From Caldithrix abyssi DSM 13497 (GTDB lineage: Bacteria; Electryoneota; AABM5-125-24; Hatepunaeales; Hatepunaeaceae): a stretch of DNA of 64,000 bases. The stretch's first letter is position 1. Every line of letters starts with the position of its first letter. The notes below the pieces were generated by a model. The model was not told where the DNA came from, did no database searches, and worked only from the letters and a program-made list of their open reading frames with translations. Shown here one piece after another: positions 60,419 to 64,000 of this stretch. The DNA is taken from NCBI GenBank assembly GCA_945865405.1, contig CAMBDS010000011.1:1-64000 (forward strand). The letters are read 5' to 3'. Made by a program: the position numbers and the translations under genes.

Positions 60419-62488
60419 ATGAGTACCCACCTCATCCGCAAAATCAACCACGCCCTTCCTTGGCTGCTCGGACTCGGAGCTCTGTTCCTATACGAGGCAA
60501 CTCTCGCCCCCGGTCTGACATGGGGTGATTCCGGCGAGTTCATCACCACCGCCTACACTCTCGGTATAGGCCATCCTTACGGTCATCCTCTTTACTGGTT
60601 GGCTGGCAGGGTGATGATGATCTTCTTTCCTGGCGATCCCGTCATGGCGATGAACCACCTCAGTGCATTATCAGGTGCTCTCACCTGCCTATTCGTTGCC
60701 CTTATCGCTATCAATTTGCTGAAGCGTTCCGGAATGTCGAATATCGTTCTTCCTGTCTCTCTCACAACGATGATTTTTGCAACTGGCTCGGTCTTCTGGT
60801 CACAGGCTCTCTTCACCGAAGTCTACACCTTTCAGGCACTACTTTTTACAGTCGCTATCTACGCCTTCGACCGGTATTGTTTTTCAGATGCTGGCGTCAG
60901 CTACCTCTATTTGTCGGCTTACTTCTTCGGAGTAACCCTAACACTCGGCATGTACGTCGGAATTACACTCGTCGTCCCTTTGGCTCACGTCCTTTCCAAC
61001 CCCGTCCATCGAAACAAAATCGTTGGAAAGTTACCAATCGCGTTTTTCTGGCTGTTGATTGGGCTTACCCCCTGGCTGTACCTCTACTTCCGCAATCAGG
61101 TCGATCTCCCATTCACAATCAAATCGTTATCTTCATTTTCCGACTTCTTCGACTACCTCAGCCGCAAAGCCTATGACGATACTTTTGTCGCGGGCTTCGG
61201 GGCACTCGCCATTTCTCTTAAGCAAACCGCCAGGATCCTCTCCGAAAGCCTTGGCATTGTCGGTATTGTTGCGATCTCGCTTCTATTAATCAAGAGATTC
61301 CGCACTCGCGACGACCACCCCGCCTCAACTCGCGCCCTTGCCGCACTACTGACGACGCTGGCCTTTGCCCTGATGGTTCCTTTGACCCTATCCTTCCGCC
61401 AGATGATCGACATGGATGTTTATTTCATTCCGTGCTTGGTATTGTTAGTTCCCCCGCTCGCACTTGGTATTTCGTCGATCATTGGTAAATTTGGTAGCAG
61501 ATATGCCGCACCTGTATTAATCGCCCTCACCATAATTCCTGCTCTTCTAAAATACGATGCAATTTCGATGTCCGACAGCCGTCTTGCGACTCAATTTCAA
61601 GAATACCTCAACACCTCACTCCCCGCCGGATCGAAGGTCTGGCCGGTCTCCGATGAAGTTGCTCAAGTTCTCTTCTTTGATGTTTTTTGTGACGGCAATC
61701 CTGCGAGTATCGTCCTTTCTGCCCAAAACCTCCAAAAAGAAGATGGTGCGCTGGGCGGGCTCGGAACAGCTGCCTTAAGCGACTTCATCGAAATCGACGA
61801 CAAGTTTATCGAACGCCCCACCCTCTTCGACCGAAGCGCCATTGCCGGACCTTTTATGTCGCTTCGCGGCGCAACTCCCGAAGCCAAACGTCTGGAGCAC
61901 GAATTTGTTACTCGTTTCTCCCCTGATTCTCTCACCGTCACTGCGATACATCGCTACGACCGTATCTTTCTGGCTCAGACTTGGGGCAGGCGAGGCTTCT
62001 ATTGGCTTAAAAAGAGCAACCTCCCTAACATCTCCCCCAGGTATTCACTGCAATGCGTTGATAGCTCCATCGTCTGCTACCGGCAAGCTTTCCTACTCGA
62101 CAACTTCACCTTTGAAGGTGCTTCCCACGCTGGAAACCTCGGCATAGCCCTTGTCAAAAAAGGTGATCTCAACGAAGCCGACCGCCTCGCTTCCGACGCA
62201 ATATCCCTAAACCCTCGTTCTGAGCCCCCGTGGCGAGCCCGTCTTTCCATAGCCTTAAAGGCAGAGAAATACGACGAAGCTCTCAATGCATTGCAAAACC
62301 TTTTGGAATACTCCCGCTATCCTGCCGAGATCTGGCTCGACCTTGCTACACTTTATTGCTTTAAGCTGAACGACCCCGCCAAAGCATCGACAGCTTACAA
62401 CAACGGGATCAATCTCGGCGGAAACCGTCGGGCAAATATCGAGAAAGCACTCGCAAAATTACCGTCAAGTAGTACAGATGTCAGATAA
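60419..62488 (+). CDS. DUF2723-family membrane glycosyltransferase-like protein with C-terminal TPRs
   Basis: LYEATLAPGLTWGDSGEFITTAYTLGIGHPYGHPLYWLAGR; many TM helices; TPR-like ALVKKGDLNEADRLASDAISLNPRSEPPW. Confidence 0.88.
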   Translation: MSTHLIRKINHALPWLLGLGALFLYEATLAPGLTWGDSGEFITTAYTLGIGHPYGHPLYWLAGRVMMIFFPGDPVMAMNHLSALSGALTCLFVALIAINLLKRSGMSNIVLPVSLTTMIFATGSVFWSQALFTEVYTFQALLFTVAIYAFDRYCFSDAGVSYLYLSAYFFGVTLTLGMYVGITLVVPLAHVLSNPVHRNKIVGKLPIAFFWLLIGLTPWLYLYFRNQVDLPFTIKSLSSFSDFFDYLSRKAYDDTFVAGFGALAISLKQTARILSESLGIVGIVAISLLLIKRFRTRDDHPASTRALAALLTTLAFALMVPLTLSFRQMIDMDVYFIPCLVLLVPPLALGISSIIGKFGSRYAAPVLIALTIIPALLKYDAISMSDSRLATQFQEYLNTSLPAGSKVWPVSDEVAQVLFFDVFCDGNPASIVLSAQNLQKEDGALGGLGTAALSDFIEIDDKFIERPTLFDRSAIAGPFMSLRGATPEAKRLEHEFVTRFSPDSLTVTAIHRYDRIFLAQTWGRRGFYWLKKSNLPNISPRYSLQCVDSSIVCYRQAFLLDNFTFEGASHAGNLGIALVKKGDLNEADRLASDAISLNPRSEPPWRARLSIALKAEKYDEALNALQNLLEYSRYPAEIWLDLATLYCFKLNDPAKASTAYNNGINLGGNRRANIEKALAKLPSSSTDVR

Positions 62489-64000
62489 AGTAATCCAATA
62501 TAGTAAGTGGAGTTTTCTAAAAGTCATTCTACTCCTCACTGTCGTCGATCTTATTATAATGTTTATATTTACGGTAACACATGGTGAGGGAATTTTTCTT
62601 GGTAGTGTGCACGTGCCTATGCGACACACTCTCAGCGTATATACATTCTGGCTCGTTATCCTGATCCTTGCCTATTCGTTTTTATCTGGTCGCGAGCACC
62701 CATTTTTCAAGACCATTCGTACATCCAAGCTATTACAAAGCTTGGGTATATATTATCTTAGATCCCCAAAATCTTTGTTTGTTTTTGTGCTTTGCTCAGC
62801 AGTATTCCTATACTCAATGATCGTTTTCTTCGGTGAGAAACTATCCGATGATTATATGATCCTGGGATGGATTAAAACTCTAAACATAAGTTCATTAAGT
62901 GACTGGAAAACAATTTGGCACAATTCCGGGTTTATTAGGCCCCTGCCGATACTTTGGTGGAAGCTGGACGAGTACTTATGGAACGACAACAATATCATGG
63001 TTTACTTTGAATCAGTCCTGCTCCACGTTTTTAATACTTTCCTTTTCTATGTGCTCCTCAAAAAGCTATCGATAGAAAGCAAATCGCGATTAGGTACTGC
63101 GCTGCTTTTCTTCATCTTTCCTATCGGGGCGTACGCGATTGGTTGGCTTTCGGTTCGCTACGATCTAATGGCAACTTGCTTCGGTTTTATATTTTTAATC
63201 TCGTTTCTCAAGTGGAACGAGAATCGCAGGCAACTGTTTGCTGTTTTTGCAATGCTGGCATTGTGCGGAGCCCTTCTCTCCAAAGAAAACGCGATTGTAT
63301 TGCCGTTGTTAGCCATTGCAATCTTTCCACTGACTGAACTCTATGCTACACAATCAATTGAGAATCGTAAAAGTTCATATAAGAAATTACTTTACAGTAT
63401 CTTACCATATCTTGCTATCGTTTTAACCTATTTAGTAGGTAGATACACATTTTTCAGCGATCCCGGCGGCTATCGGATAGGCGGCGCATCTATTCATACG
63501 ACGTTTATTCCTGAAGACCCGAGCAGTATGATAATCGACCTGTTTCAAGGCATTTTTTCCCCTCTGAACCTCTTGTTTCTCAATTCACTACCTTTCTGGA
63601 TTGGTTTGATCGAGCTTATCGGTTTGGTTGCTTTTATAACATTGACAGCAAAAGCTTTTTTAGAAACGGTTAGAAACGCGTCATCTTTGATTCTGTTGAT
63701 ATTATTGCCATTATTGCCAATAATAACGCATCTTGGGGTTGAGGGAGACTTCAAGGATGCACGTTTTTTATACATGTCATCGCCTTTCATAGCATTGATG
63801 ATTGGAAAAAGCTTGGCGGATACCCGTCAGTTCATCGTTGTTCTGATCTCGGCAGTAATGCTGCTTGGAGTTAACGTTGCGGCACATATCGATACTTACG
63901 TTCTTGTTAATCTGCTTAACAGAAATGTCGAACAACACCTTGCTAACGTGCCTGCCAGCTATAATTTCCGCATCACTAATCTGCCGTTATCTTCGAATGG
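62478..64000 (+). CDS. Polytopic membrane glycosyltransferase-like protein (PMT/GT39-type), runs off the right edge
   Basis: My own translation from ATG 62478 (MSDKVIQYSKWSFLKVILLL...) is open to the window end; LSVRYDLMATCFGF and LLSKENAIVLPLLAIAIFP motifs; overlaps the upstream stop by 11 nt. Absent from the ORF track because open-ended. Confidence 0.8.
   Translation, partial: MSDKVIQYSKWSFLKVILLLTVVDLIIMFIFTVTHGEGIFLGSVHVPMRHTLSVYTFWLVILILAYSFLSGREHPFFKTIRTSKLLQSLGIYYLRSPKSLFVFVLCSAVFLYSMIVFFGEKLSDDYMILGWIKTLNISSLSDWKTIWHNSGFIRPLPILWWKLDEYLWNDNNIMVYFESVLLHVFNTFLFYVLLKKLSIESKSRLGTALLFFIFPIGAYAIGWLSVRYDLMATCFGFIFLISFLKWNENRRQLFAVFAMLALCGALLSKENAIVLPLLAIAIFPLTELYATQSIENRKSSYKKLLYSILPYLAIVLTYLVGRYTFFSDPGGYRIGGASIHTTFIPEDPSSMIIDLFQGIFSPLNLLFLNSLPFWIGLIELIGLVAFITLTAKAFLETVRNASSLILLILLPLLPIITHLGVEGDFKDARFLYMSSPFIALMIGKSLADTRQFIVVLISAVMLLGVNVAAHIDTYVLVNLLNRNVEQHLANVPASYNFRITNLPLSSN

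Noticed and set aside
1-64000. CRISPR array, phage, transposon or integron
   Set aside because: No regularly spaced direct repeats, transposase, integrase or phage structural genes were recognised while reading; small degenerate elements could still be missed without a search.

Overview
This 64 kb window is bacterial chromosome, gene-dense, with most genes on the minus strand. The plus-strand exceptions are 5.9-9.4 kb and 60.4 kb to the end. Three secreted proteins end in T9SS-type 'YPNPFN'-like C-terminal domains, which suggests an uncultured member of the FCB superphylum (inference, no database search). Most content is housekeeping: dnaE, asnS, purM, gpsA, plsY, acs, cstA, gltS, pntAA/AB/B, lptF/lptG, an iPGM, and one tRNA-Leu(CAA). 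There are also secreted proteases, surface proteins and a small polysaccharide-biosynthesis cluster. No CRISPR array, integrase, transposase, phage module or complete known defence operon was seen. Observations most worth a second look: (1) an iPGM in frame with a polytopic membrane domain, next to a PspC gene; (2) a standalone TIR-like protein; (3) a pair of 16-bp palindromes in the 5.5-5.9 kb divergent intergenic region, one filling a -35/-10 spacer; (4) a methyltransferase disrupted by a nonsense codon and a frameshift; (5) two tandem PKD lipoproteins sharing an apparently uncharacterised C-terminal domain; (6) a Spo0B/ChpT-like degenerate kinase beside GerW and a half-zinc-finger DnaJ; (7) an M16 peptidase pair with one member lacking the HxxEH motif; (8) a TPR protein carrying a four-Cys tail usually seen in signalling proteins. 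Two CDSs missing from or truncated in the ORF track run off the window ends: an AddB-like nuclease fragment at the left and a membrane glycosyltransferase at the right. All family calls come from reading motifs; no homology search was run.
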